Below are positions 12,498 through 24,831 of a stretch of DNA of 64,000 nucleotides, in pieces; within the stretch, counting starts at the first letter, position 1; the number at the start of each line of letters is the position of its first letter. This DNA comes from Diadema setosum. Taxonomy: Eukaryota; Echinodermata; Echinoidea; Diadematoida; Diadematidae. Both the position numbers and the translations under genes were made by a program. The stretch lies in the NCBI GenBank assembly GCA_033980235.1, contig CM067062.1:12419991-12483990 (forward strand), in the 5' to 3' direction. The notes beneath the pieces are model-generated. The model worked only from the letters and a program-made list of their open reading frames with translations, did no database searches and was not told the DNA's origin.

Positions 12498-15339
12498 ATG
12501 GCTTCTGCGGTAAGTTTGTGCTTCCAACACATACTACGTAACACATTCAAAAGCTAAAGAACGCCATATGCTGATTGAATAGGTTTCACGCAGTGGATTT
12601 ATAACGCACATCGTGGTTTGTAGATGATATTTTGACTCGCCGTAATACACTTTTATTTTCCCGATTTGTGTAGTTATAAAGCAGGAAAGCAAATTCTGTA
12701 GAAAAACCTATAAATTCTTACATTACGGCAGCAGTGTATAGTGATCTAGTACGTACATACGATTAACCCACTGAAGTTTTGGTAGTATCGTAGTGCAGTG
12801 GAAAGATTCGGAACTCCTTGACATGATTTGTTTTTCCCTAAGTTGATTTTCATCCAGTGGGTTTAGTATCTGACAAAGGGATATAACCACAAAATGTCCC
12901 CTCATCGTGCTCATGGTTCAAGCGTGAAAAATAAGCGTCTTACAAAGTTTGGATGAAAACTTGGGTAATGAGACCTGTGAGAGAGTACGGCAAAACATAT
13001 AAGTGGTAGTCTTATGTAGATGTCTTATTTTTGTATATACATGATAATTATGATAATCCTTTTAATACATTTGAGACTTAAATCTAAATACTAGATTTAT
13101 ATTCGAAATCTATATTCTACATATTTATATTCTTAATTTGGATTCTATGCATCTATCTTAATTTAGATTATGTGCATTTATATTGTGAATTAAGATTCCT
13201 AATTTAGATTCACACTCAAATGATTGTATTATTTCCCTTCACAGATCAAGATGGTGACTGTTCTCTTTGCCTGTGTGATGCATCTGTCACATGTCCACGG
13301 ACAATGTAAGTCATAACTTGATCATTCCAGGAGCTGGTAACGACTCTGATTGCTTGTCTGTTTGTTTGATTTATTTCGATACGGTTTAATAACCCCACTG
13401 CGTCGGAGGCTGTTTTCAGCGAGTCCGTATATTGGTTTACAGCATCTAACAACACCCATCAAGTGCCCATGGAGGAAATCAACTTGACGATATCTATACA
13501 AGTTCTTTACCTCCCTTTTTCATCTTTAAAACAAAATTTGTTGAATAAATTTATTTTGTAAAACAAAATCCATGGGCTTAAATTGTAAAAAAAAAAAAAG
13601 AAGAAAGGATATAATGATAGTGGCTTTTCACTTGAAAGTGCTGTATGATATTGTTTAGACTTGAGTATAAATCAGTCCGCATGTTTATTGTATGACCCTT
13701 ATCATCATCACCATCATCATCATCATCATCATTATTTTCAATAAAAAGTAGGCCTAATTATCCGGCGCAAAACGACAAAGAATATAGTTCAATATGAAGA
13801 TGAATGGTGATTAATAAGAGTTGTCCGAAAAAAAAAAAACAGAACAAAACAAAGACATTCGTTTGTGCCCGATATGTGTGAATGTGTGTGCGTGTGCGCG
13901 CGTGTGTGTTTCCGCGCAGGAAATGTATATTTCTACTATTTTTATATTGTTATATATGATATTTATGATAATTATTTGTGTTAATTGTGTCCAAATTGAT
14001 ATTTTGTTATAATTATGTTGTGCAGACCAGTCTAGATTAGTGTCTTTAGTGAAAATGAATGAATAATCATTAAAAAAATGTGTTTGAATGTAAGTGTGTG
14101 TGTGTGTGTATTTATGTGTATTATGTTTCTGTGTTCGTTTTAACCTCGAACTCCACGCACTCCGAATCACAGATACGAAGCAGTCACGGATCACAAGCAA
14201 GCTAAGCCTGATGTGTGGCTACTACCAGAGAGAGCTCATCGAAGAGGGAGGCTGTTTCGGCACGGATGCCATTTCCGACGTCGTCGACCAGGGGGGAGAC
14301 GTCATCGAACAGATCCTCGATCCGGAGCATGGCTTCTGGAGAAGGCTCTGCCTTTCTCAGGGCGAGGTCCTTAAGAGTGCGTGTGACGTCATGGAAGCCG
14401 TCTGCACCTCGAAGCAGAATGTGTTTTTCTGCTCAAGTAAGTCAATTTCTCTTTTTTTTTTTGGGGGGGGGGGGGTTGTTGATGCCATAATTTAAAATCT
14501 CTTTTCTCCCAATCCTTGATTATTATTTTTGCCCACTTTCAGGGAAGTTTGAAGGAGGAATACTTAGTTTTCTTGTTACGGTTACATGCGTTATGCTCGT
14601 TTAATGGTTTTGATCGACGTATACTTTCTGTGGATCTTTTTTTTTCCATTCTATTTGAAATGAGCAAGATTAGATAAGTGTGACATCGAGATAGCAACAC
14701 TTTGTTGATTGAAACAAAAAAAAAATAATAATGGCAGTTAGACTCCTCAATTTCATTGAATAATCACTGTTTGAAGACACACATCCCTGGCTCGTCAGAA
14801 AAGAATGCATGCTTATAAATGTTTAAGAGTGCTCATTTCAACAAACCATTATGAGTTGAATAAGTAATTGGTTTGGTAGTGTATTTTTCTAATTAAAAAA
14901 AAGAAATATACATCAGATTTTAATTCAGTTTTACCAAGGTGGCTGGATATTTCCAACACACTGCCATGTTTGTTTGTTTAAAAAAATGAAGGTTATCGTT
15001 TACGGCACTTTGTATACCACTTCTGCATTGAAAAACCTTGTCCTTTCAGTAAACTGAAGAAATGTACACTTGACTACAACCAAATTGTGTCAAATTCTAA
15101 CAATCGATTCGACTCATTTGTTCATTTAACCAGAAACAACCAGAGCACCATTCTTTGCCAAGAAAACAGTGAAACCGACAGCGCCAACTACGGCTAGCCC
15201 TGCCTCTACAACTGCTCAGTCTTCGGTCAATTCGACATCAGCGAGCACGCCTACAACCCAAGCGACAACTACTACTAACAACATTGCCCCTGGTGCAACA
15301 GCAAACATCACAAATAATGCAGCACCTGGGCCCCAATAA
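12498..15339 (+). CDS. G2: secreted six-cysteine protein with mucin-like Thr/Ser/Ala tail
   Basis: The coding exons are 12498-12509, 13245-13305, 14173-14436 and 15134-15339, giving 180 residues. The leader is MASAIKMVTVLFACVMHLS and cleavage is likely after HVHG, leaving Gln first. Core cysteines are at 39, 52, 84, 95, 102 and 111, with C-DVM-EAV-C. This is the shortest core of the set: Cys2-Cys3 is 31 residues and the NPRTPG loop is absent. The 68-residue tail (113-180) is rich in Thr, Ser, Ala and Pro, for example TTQATTTTNN, and has two N-glycosylation sequons (NST, NIT). It is probably heavily O-glycosylated (inference). The phases 0/1/1 match every paralog and the stop is in frame only with this acceptor. 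The function is unknown. Confidence 0.82.
14452..14475. repeat. T-run/G-run tract in G2 intron 3
   Basis: T11 followed by G13, starting 15 nt after the exon 3 donor. It is comparable to the tract at 8332-8355 in G1. Confidence 0.85.
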
Positions 15340-16163
15340 CTCTATTTCCACGAACTATTTACTTCTTAAAGATTCTTTCTGCACTCATTTTATCATTCCT
15401 AAGAAGAGGTTAGATTATTTGTAGACTAACCCTATTCCTCTTATTGACTGACCCGAGATAGTTAAGAATATCCTAGTAAGGTACGAATAAGGAATTTCCA
15501 ATAGGAAAAAAAAAATAGGCTTGTTTATGGGAGGAAAAGTGATATGCGGGAAATGCGTGACGTTTGCAAGATATAAGATATAACCTAGGATACTACATAT
15601 TTTAATTGGGCTGTTTGTATGCTTCCTGGCTTTCGCGTAATGGGGGTGGGAAGGGAGGGGGAAGAACTATTCATCAGACCTGATTGTAATTTCACGACTT
15701 AATGGGCCCCACTGATGAGCGTGTTTCACTGCATATAGATGTTAATGATTACGTCGAATTATTTATGTTACCATGGAGACAAATCCTATCAACGCGCTCT
15801 CGCTGGAGATCCCATCTTGCTTGTGTCTTTCGCTTCGACGGGTTTTGCTGGTTCCGCCTCTCAGACTCTCTTGCCTTGCTTCTTGCTATTCCACAGCTTT
15901 TTTAACGTTTACTTTGATTATGTATGTTTACTTCGCTGGCGTTTCTGTATATTTGGAATGTGTGTTCTGTGTGAGTAAAGTATTTATCGTGCATATTAAA
16001 CGAAACAGAATAATTGTAATTATAAGAAGAAGTCTAATGAAGTGTTATGTGTGTTAAGTCTTACCTGACATACCTGTTGCCATGAGACCGGGAGAGGGGA
16101 GGGGGTTCGAATAATCAGTAATTAGAAATTATCATGTTGCATGTATTTACATATTGCTATGTA

Positions 16164-16169
16164 AATAAA
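16164..16169 (+). terminator. Candidate G2 polyadenylation signal
   Basis: AATAAA in GTAAATAAAC, about 0.8 kb after the G2 stop and just before a TA microsatellite. It is positional evidence only. Confidence 0.3.
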
Positions 16170-16171
16170 CA

Positions 16172-16172
<1 letters not shown>

Positions 16173-16215
<43 letters not shown>
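16173..16215. repeat. TA microsatellite
   Basis: An uninterrupted TA dinucleotide array of about 21 units. Confidence 0.9.
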
Positions 16216-16218
<3 letters not shown>

Positions 16219-16964
16219 ATACACGAGTATCTACGTACTAAGAGTAAAACATACATACATACATGCACGCACATTTATACATGCATAATAATTCATGGAA
16301 CAAGCATTCTATGCTCCCTTCCCAGACAGGGTGCTGACATTGTACAAAACATAATGAAATTGCATTATATAACGATGCCAGAGTTGAGATAAAACAACGA
16401 TGAATTAAGTTGATATTACCTTACATTGTCTTAAATACATAAATTGCAACCGTCCACCCGTTTATTCAGTAATATTGCTATTCTCCATAAAATGGATGTA
16501 CGCTGCAAAAGAATTCGGCAAGCAACGGGTTAAGATTATATCCTTAATGGACCACGTTCTAGTTGAACAGAAATCATAGCGACTCAACTGTTCGTATCAG
16601 AGGGGATAAATGCAGCCCATTCAGCCCAGACTTCAATAGTCATTCATTTCTAGGCGAAATCCCTCCATGATTCGTACAGCAAAGTTGAATGTCATATTCT
16701 ATAATGATATTCTCTGTTGAGAATATGAAAGAAAATATAAAATTTAAGAATATATGAACAATGAAAATTTGCGACTCACAAATCAGCCACAGGGAGGCAC
16801 TTCGTCGAAAACAAGCACACGATATTTGCGATGGAGGTGGTGGTGTTGATGTCTGTTTGTAGTTTCATTAAGCCATTATTCGTTCTCTTGTGTATTTTCT
16901 GTGAGTCCCATACCGCACAAGCTTTGCTTTTTAGTGGGACCCTCCATTTCCATTCCCAGCCTTG

Positions 16965-16968
<4 letters not shown>

Positions 16969-17009
<41 letters not shown>
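16969..17009. repeat. TA microsatellite
   Basis: An AT/TA array of about 20 units. It lies about 30 nt after the dispersed motif CAAGCTTTGCTTTTTAGTGG. Confidence 0.9.
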
Positions 17010-17013
<4 letters not shown>

Positions 17014-18532
17014 AAAATAAAAAAGCAATGAATTTATGTTGTTAATCGACGTGATCACATGTATTTTCTTAATTTACGTTTTTGACATTATTACAAATGT
17101 GTTCTGTTAATGCGTTGTGTATATTATAATTTTCCCTGTTTATCTAATGGAAATGATAAATAAAGGTGAAAGTTGAAAACCTGATGCTTTGGAAGGGGTA
17201 GAAGGAAGAGGAATTCAATGAATCTAACTTGTAAGGTCTCTCTCTCTCTCTTGAGCATATCGTACTAACGATCCAATGCCCATTATAAGCTGTAATGAAT
17301 TTCATGCGAATTGGATCCCACCCAAAAAAGGAGGGGGTTATCGAATATCAAATTTTCTTTTGCACGAAACAGTGATATACGTGCGTAATCATAAACTTAG
17401 TAGATGAGACGAAATATGTCACCACCAATTCAATTCAATTCAAATGATTTTATTTCCATGATAAAGTAATACACGGTAATGTACGTAACGCTTACATGAG
17501 AAAAATATTTCAAATCACACAACTTCAATAATACGCAATACAGTCATAGTAATGTTATCTTTATATTTCTATAAATGAACAAACAAGCAACTAAAATTCT
17601 ATTTTCATAACTGTTTATGGAAAAGAGAAACTACAAGAAAAGCATAGCTTGTAATTTTTGTGAAGTACTCTAGAAGATAAGGGCACCTCAAGATCTGTCA
17701 AAGACTCCATGTATGAAAATCTTGACATCACGACGTCGGACGAAACCGACACAGAGAAAAGACTATAACAATGACAAAAACGAAAACAAGAACGGAACAG
17801 ACAGGAAAAACAAACTAAAGATAGGCATAAAAAGGAAATGAAATAAAAACGAGTGGTCTATAATTAATTTTTTTTTCTGTATTTTGAAAGGTCGCCAAGG
17901 CATGGGTAAAAATTTGAGGCTCAATGAAGAGTTGCAAAGATATTATTTAAGATCAACATTTTTTGTTGTTGTTGTTGTTGTTTTGCATAGTTATAAGATC
18001 ATCTTATAACTGTGGGAAATGGAGAATAAAGGTCGCTTCGCTATGCAACTCTGCAAAGATTACTGATGAGAGGAATACAATTTGTTATGTTTGACTGAGT
18101 CAAGAAATAATGAATTTTGTGGAAAAATATTCACAGGTCAATGGAAAACTCTGTATAATGACTATTAATCATCTGCGCATCTTGTGAATATTATTGTCTT
18201 ACTGCGATTACTGATCTAGTTGGAAAGCATATGACGCATGCAGATTCTACATCTCTCTTTTTTGTCCCCTTCTAGGAAAAATGTCATTACTCAGTATCGT
18301 CTCATTTTACCATTGTAAGTTATAGTCGACTTGAACGCGGGGTGGATATTCACGTTCATAAACGCTACACAGTTTTCAGCAAATTACCAATCAGTCATTA
18401 CAGCTGGTTGCCTTTAGCAGAACTCAGACGATCTCTAATCTCGTAAATCACTACTAAATTAGTACGTTTATACGGTGGATAAGGACATGAAATCAATTAT
18501 TGTCATATTTGTAAAATACCCCCTTACCTGTC

Positions 18533-18725
18533 GGGGCTCTGTGGCACAGTGGATAAGACTCCCGACTCCCGATCGGAGCACCCGAGTTCGAATCCCTCCC
18601 AGGGCTTACGTCCTATGGACAAGATGTTTTTACCCAACTTGTCCCTCTCGACCCAGGTGTATAAAACTAATGGGCTGTACCTGGCAACGCTAGGGTAAAA
18701 ATAATGGCAGGGCCGTCGGGTTTTT
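18533..18725 (+). mobile_element. tRNA-derived SINE
   Basis: The head is tRNA-like, with an A box TGGCACAGTGG at 18542-18552 and a B box GAGTTCGAATCCC at 18584-18596, separated by a recognisable anticodon-arm-like stretch (ACTCCCGACTCCCGATCGG). A tRNA-unrelated body follows (GTATAAAACTAATGGGCTG ... GGCAACGCTAGGG) and ends in a T-rich stretch. The body excludes a plain tRNA gene. Tail and target-site duplication are not clear. Confidence 0.75.
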
Positions 18726-20214
18726 TAATTATATATTTCCCCTTCGCATTACAAGCATGTATCTGTTCTTTTGAGGAAGTTGTCACTTATCTCCTGATTT
18801 GGCGGAGAAGTGAGATACTCATATCCTTCATTCATATCAATGGAAGCATTCTGTTTTAAGTTATTAAGTGATGTGATTATAAGTCATTAATAGTGTTACT
18901 AATGCGTCTCTCAGTGTAGAGCTTTACAGCCCCACTGCTACAGCATGGATGCAAATCTCTTGATTAATCGTTAATACAATTCTTACATGGTCAATATATT
19001 TTCCGAATAAAGCGAACTATAGCTTGGAAAGAAATATTTAAAATCATGATGAAATACGTAAAAAGAGCCCCTTTTCAGTCATGAAAGTCTGGAGTCGAAT
19101 GAAAGGAATTTCTTTCAGTCAGTTTTCTTTCTTTTTTGTAAGAACCATCGACGACTGTTGGAAGAGTGATTGTCAGTAAAAGAATACAACATGCGCTGAA
19201 TAATAATGTTAAAATTGGCAATGCTACGGACATAGGAGGCACCGACATAATAAAGCGACGCTAAAGCTGCTCAGACAGTAGACATTATGTTGAAACGTGC
19301 CAAGTATTGAGTCTGTGGGCGATCCTCTGCAGGACAAGGCAATACCTCAAAATATGTGCATTCTTCGAGATTTCATCAAGTAGCAGGTGGCTGCCAAAAG
19401 TTCGTGTCTCGCGATTTAATCAGTGCATTGATTGTACGGAGGGGCTCCATTCATTCTATATGAGGCCACAACAAATCACTGCGCTTGAAGGAAAGGATAA
19501 GAACATCATAGACAAAGTATATTCTTATAGTTGTTCTTTTTAAAGGGTGCTTGTATGAGGTTGATATCACTACTGAAATGACCATATTCTGTGTATACTT
19601 TGAAAAAAAAAAGGCGCCGCTCTGTGGCGACCGACATTGGATTGGATATCTGAATCAATCAAATCATGATGCAGTCATTATTAAGCTCTATCAACAGTGA
19701 AACGAGATCAATTTATTGACAACAAGGGTAGGGCCTATATGCCGAGATATCTATGTCTGCACACATTCATGTACGTGTGTCTGTATACCCATATGAGATA
19801 TATATAAATCTATATAATATAATATTATACATACACAATCATCATTGCATCTTCGTGAATATTTATGAGAATAAAGAAATAATTGTTTGTTTTTTCAGTT
19901 TGCGCAATTCGATATTTGATACATTACAGCAGTATAGAGTCGTTCTATAGCTAATTGAACAGATTTGTATAACTGCAAATGTTTAGATATACGGCTATCG
20001 TTAAAACAAAGTTATTTGTCCGATACGGTTAACAGGAACACACCCGAGCACAAACACACACGTACACGATATGTATGGGTGTGATCATAATTATGATATT
20101 CAAGCAGGGCGCAAATACACATCACTCCCAGTATTAAATTATAATGGGGAACAGGAAAGTATGATTAACGATTAATAAATTATGGTGCAAATCGAACAGG
20201 CGGTATACATCTGG

Positions 20215-20243
20215 AAGGGGGGGGGGGTCGGGGGAGGGGGAGG

Positions 20244-20276
<33 letters not shown>

Positions 20277-20298
20277 GAGGGAGAGAGAGGGAGAGAGC
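20215..20298. repeat. G/GA-rich low-complexity tract
   Basis: G-runs of more than ten alternate with GA repeats, giving a strongly purine-rich + strand. Confidence 0.9.
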
Positions 20299-22580
20299 GA
20301 ACCTGCACAACTATGAATCATGTTGTAGGTAATACATGCAACTGATAGCTATATGGATATACGCTAAGATTACGACGGCGATTATACTGCCGGGAAAATC
20401 AAGTACATGGAGGGATTTGCCACCCGTTGAGTCACGCTCTACGTGAGGAAACCCCTTAGAAAAAATATGTCACATAATTTTAATTTCGTTTTGATGCGAG
20501 ATGTGCATGTGTTTGTGTGTGTGTGCGTCTGCGTGTGAGAGGATGTGTGACATTGAGATCCTGCTTGTGTTTCTTTTTTACACTAAATGTAGACTATTGA
20601 ACTTGAACTTCCCTTTCTCAAATACAAATATTGTACATAACAACCATAATGTTAATAACATTAAAAGACACAGGAAGACAATGATACCTGTGGGAAGCAT
20701 GGTTTGTAAACAAGGTCCCTAAGACACGTGAGAGAAAAAAAAAATACTTACGAACAAATAACATTGACCGCAACTTCCAGCTACTAGTATTCTGGAAGTT
20801 GGTAACTGCTGAAACAAAGTCAAATAAAATGACGATATAACTACAGGTATTTGCTTAAAGAGCGGAAAAGCTAATGAGAAAAAGAGAGATGGGGGACAAA
20901 GAGGTAGAGAGAGCAGGGACATCAGCATAAAGAATAATATAGGGAAATAGGCTTACTGAACGCTTACTCACGGTGCAAAGGAATTACCTTCATATATTCT
21001 GAGAATTCCAGCAGGAGCGATCATGAAGTAATGAGATGTATTATTATCATAAAGAAATATCACTGTGTAACTACAAAGAATATAATTGATCAAGACACTC
21101 ATGCTGAAGAAAGTTTTCAATTTAGGCTTAAAGACAAAAATGCTAACAAAAAATGCTAACATAAATGTCAGAAACAGCACCAAATTAGTAATAATAGTCA
21201 TATCATTCAATAATCTCTTACTATCATTATCATTATGAGCTCCAATTCAAGATATGCAAACACTGCGAAATGTGCGAAGCATATGTATAATTCATGTTTC
21301 TGTATATATGAAATATTAACAGTTTAAATTAACATCCAATGTAGCACCTCATTCAAGGTTTTGCAGCACCTCTTTCAAGTCATGGATTCATTCTACATCA
21401 ATGTACTATTTCATTCACTATCCAACAAAAATGAATGTCATAGCCATATCCTATGTGCATATTCAATGAAATCAAGTCTAAAAGCCTGGTTGTGCATTTA
21501 ATATGTAGTCAGAAAGGGACTCCTCCATTCGACCCCAGAGTCACACACAGCCACGCAGTACTCTACGTCATGTGCATAGAATGATATCAATTCAAACAGT
21601 CGTAACTCTCTTGAGAATTGTCAAGAATCCTAATACTCATTAAATTAGTGTGTCGTTATTGTGCTAAATAATAAAACTCGCAATAATGCGTGTTTTTACA
21701 CCAATTGTGTGAGTTGATGCAGTCAATATGTGTGTCGTTACAGTGTCATTTTATTCACGTATATTTTTGTTTGTGTACATACACATACATATATGTATTT
21801 TCCTTCTATTGGTTCGTTCATATCTCTCCATGGGATAAAATGCCCATTTCCTTTTCACCTAAAATTTTCCTGAAAACGCTCTTCCTCTGTCCACCTATGC
21901 CCTTCAGCCACTTACTGATCAGCAATCGTTCCAAAAACTTAGGATATGCATGAAGAACATATAGGTAAAGGTGAGAAAAAGACATAATCAAGGATATCTA
22001 ATTTCTTCTAGATGTGAAATTTGACCAGAGCAAAACATCAACACTGTCAACTCAGAGTCATTTCAGTGACTCAACCCTTACGTGACGATGCCATCAAAGA
22101 CCAAAAAAAAAAAGGTCATGTTTTTCTCAGAACTTGAAATTATGGATATAGTACCTTTTGAAACCGCACTCTTCACATGTACATTGTAGATACTTGGGTA
22201 TACGTATAAAGGGAAACTAGTGTATAGACACAAGATGATTATGTTTATGTTCAATTACTATTTTACTAGCAGGTGATGCTTGAGAACAACCTTACATTTT
22301 GTATTAGATTTTATCCATCATAATCAAAATAATCATCATATTTGTTATCCTTGTTATAACTTGTATTGTTTGTTTTATGATTTTGTCTGCAATGCAACAT
22401 AATCATTCCTGGACAAACATTATAAGAAAAAAAAAACACGAAACACAACAAAATCAACGCATTTACGTACCTTAGAATGTTTTCATTAAGTATGATATTC
22501 TGCATGCACTTTATGAAGATGCCAGGGAAGAGAAATAAAAAAGAATCCAATTTTATAGACAGTTCGCCTTTCTTCTACCA

Positions 22581-23148
22581 TTAAAGGAAAGATAAACCCC
22601 AAGAACAATGTGGATTGAGTGAAAGCAGCTACATTAATAGAACACATCAGTGAAAGTTTGAAGAAAATCGGACAATCGATGCAAAAGTTATGAATTTTAA
22701 AGTTTTGGTGTTGGAACCGCTGGATGAGGAGACTACTAGAGGTTATGACGTATGAGTGGACAACAATACCAAGAAAATATAAAGAAAATACTACAAAAAT
22801 CCATTTTTCATGAAAATTACAAATTCCATCAACTTGATATTGACACATTATGTTAAGGGTAGCAATTATTCCCCCTGCTTTCTGAAAGCGGTTGGTCCAC
22901 TGCTCTTTCATAATTCTAGAAAAGTTAATTTTTGTTGAATTTCCTTTATATTTTCTTTGTATTATTGTCCACTCATACGTCATATCCTCTAGTAGTCTCC
23001 TCATCCAGCGGTTCCAACACCAAAACTTTAAAAATTCATAACTTTTGCATCGATTGTCCGATTTTCCTCTAACTTTCACTGATGTGTTCTACTAATGTTG
23101 CTGCTTTCACTCAATCCACATTGCTCTTTGGGTTTACCTTCCCTTTAA
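22581..23148. mobile_element. Foldback MITE, family FB1, copy 1 (complete, TTAA-flanked)
   Basis: Two arms of roughly 230-250 bp are inverted copies of each other (left from AAAGGAAAGATAAACCCC, right ending GGTTTACCTTCCCTTT), around a unique centre near 22840-22900. TTAA borders both ends (22581-22584, 23145-23148), which suggests a piggyBac-like target preference. The 197-codon minus-strand open frame at 22486-23079 is a by-product of this repeat. A near-identical copy is at 49374-49934. Confidence 0.8.
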
Positions 23149-23932
23149 TGAACATTAGTGAGGTGCAAATAGAAAGTTGATTTTATGTTAGCTTTTGTTG
23201 AAATGGAAACATTTGACATCATCAACTGTATTGATTACTATAATTACAGTGATTATGATTTCAATTCCTCGGAAGAAAATAATAATTACCTTTCAGGAGA
23301 ATATAAGCTTATGTTTGATTTGACATAATCATTTCCTCATGGCCTCTTAGTGAAGATTTTATTCTTTTATATAGTCTTCTTTAGTTCTTGGAGTTGATTT
23401 TATATGTGTTTTCTACAGTTTGTTCTATCGTGATTAGAGTTAGGTCGTAACCTCCAAATACTAGAATGCTATTTATCATTATAAAAGTAATAATGAAATA
23501 ACACAAATGACAATGGAAATGTCTTATTTTATATCATGGATCCATCCTCTCCAATGCGTTAGCCTGCTTTCCTTTAAAGATATCTTGGCAAAGCATCTCC
23601 AGACTAAGTGATTGAAAACGGTGCGGTATATTGGCAAGGAATTCACAACAGACCCAGGGAAAACAAATCTCTCAACATCACATACAATGGACATACATTT
23701 AAACAAATCCCTGATATACATAAAGGTTGCTGGATTTTAGAGACAATTGTTTGAATGGATACTGAAATGACCGCTGCAAGAGTCTTAGATATGCATTTTG
23801 GGGACTGTAAAACTCTGCCAACATTGTTGTTAATTTCTTCACACTTGCAATGCGTCATGCAAGGGATTGAAACAAATCGAATTTGACTTCCCTTTTCCCA
23901 GGCTGTTTTAATTTTCAGATTGTGTCGATATG

Positions 23933-23970
23933 TATAAATATCGAAGACATTTACAGCTGAGTTACATTTC
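23933..23970 (+). promoter_or_regulatory. G3 core promoter and non-coding first exon
   Basis: GTATAAATATCG places TATAAATA at 23933-23940, the same motif as in G6. TACATTTC follows, with the predicted start at the A of 23966, 33 nt downstream. The first exon would run from 23966 to a donor near 24034 (AAAG/gttggt). It contains no ATG, unlike the first exons of the other six plus-strand genes. Confidence 0.55.
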
Positions 23971-24831
23971 AAGTCAAGCAAGGTTTGAATACTTTTTCTC
24001 TTCTCCAGGAAGAACTCCAGCAGTTGTCTTAAAGGTTGGTAATTTTTATTTTCATTTTCAGTTTGTGCGTGTGTGTGTGTGTTAATGCGTGAATGTCTGT
24101 TAGTGGTACGTCTCCACGAAAGCTTGACCAAATCGCCGATTTATTCTCTATTTTCTTTCTGGTATTTAAAAAACAGAGTTTAATCTTCATAATGATAAAT
24201 AAACATATAACTCAAATTACGACAGACCACAGAATCAGTAGGAAAGCTGGTGTTTTGAAATGAATGGAGTTTGAAGAGAATCAATTTTGAAGTTTTATAC
24301 TATCATGTGTGCAAGAGATAAAGAACCCCAAGGTAACATGGTTTGTACAACCCGAGGAACTTTAAATGCGGAAATATCTGAAGACCTGAAATTCGGACAG
24401 TATGTAGTTCACATTATTTAACTTTACCTTTTCTGAACAACTAAAAAAAAAAAATCAAAAACAGATGTCGTAATTTGCAGCTTTGGAATTCTCGGCTTCA
24501 GTGTCTGCGATTGAATCACGGTAAAATGCCGACAGGTCATTTGCTGAATTTATTTATTTTTTTTTTGATTCACCAAATAAAAAGTACCATTACGTTCAGG
24601 CAAACATTTGATAACTGAAATCCTGATAAACAAATGGTAATGTAGATGTAACAAACAACTTTCTCTAATTGTTGAAACGTTTCAACTTTTTTTCTTCTGC
24701 AACGTCAATCTTTGGATTTTTTTTTCTCTTCTCACTCCTCCAGATTACTTCGAGTTTTATATTTGATTCCTTTTACGAAGCAATTTGGACTATTAGCATG
24801 TATATTTCTTTCCTTCTTTTTTCATTCCTAG

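Larger units (their letters stand above)
15340..23932. other. G2 3' UTR and the long G2-G3 intergenic gap
   Basis: This is the largest gap in the array, about twice a typical spacing, and I find no core exon, leader exon or TATA/initiator pair in it. It contains TA microsatellites at 16173-16215 and 16969-17009, a SINE at 18533-18725, a G/GA-rich tract at 20215-20298, a perfect 11-bp-arm palindrome at about 17989-18011, AATTC-type repeats near 17430, and a foldback element at 22581-23148. A lost paralog is possible but not visible. Confidence 0.55.

Noticed and set aside
18533..18605. Functional tRNA gene
   Set aside because: The arms pair poorly, the stretch continues into a SINE body, and it ends in a T-rich region after about 190 nt.
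22486..23079. 197-codon minus-strand open frame
   Set aside because: It lies almost wholly inside the FB1 inverted repeat and has low-complexity, non-conserved sequence. It is a chance product of the repeat.
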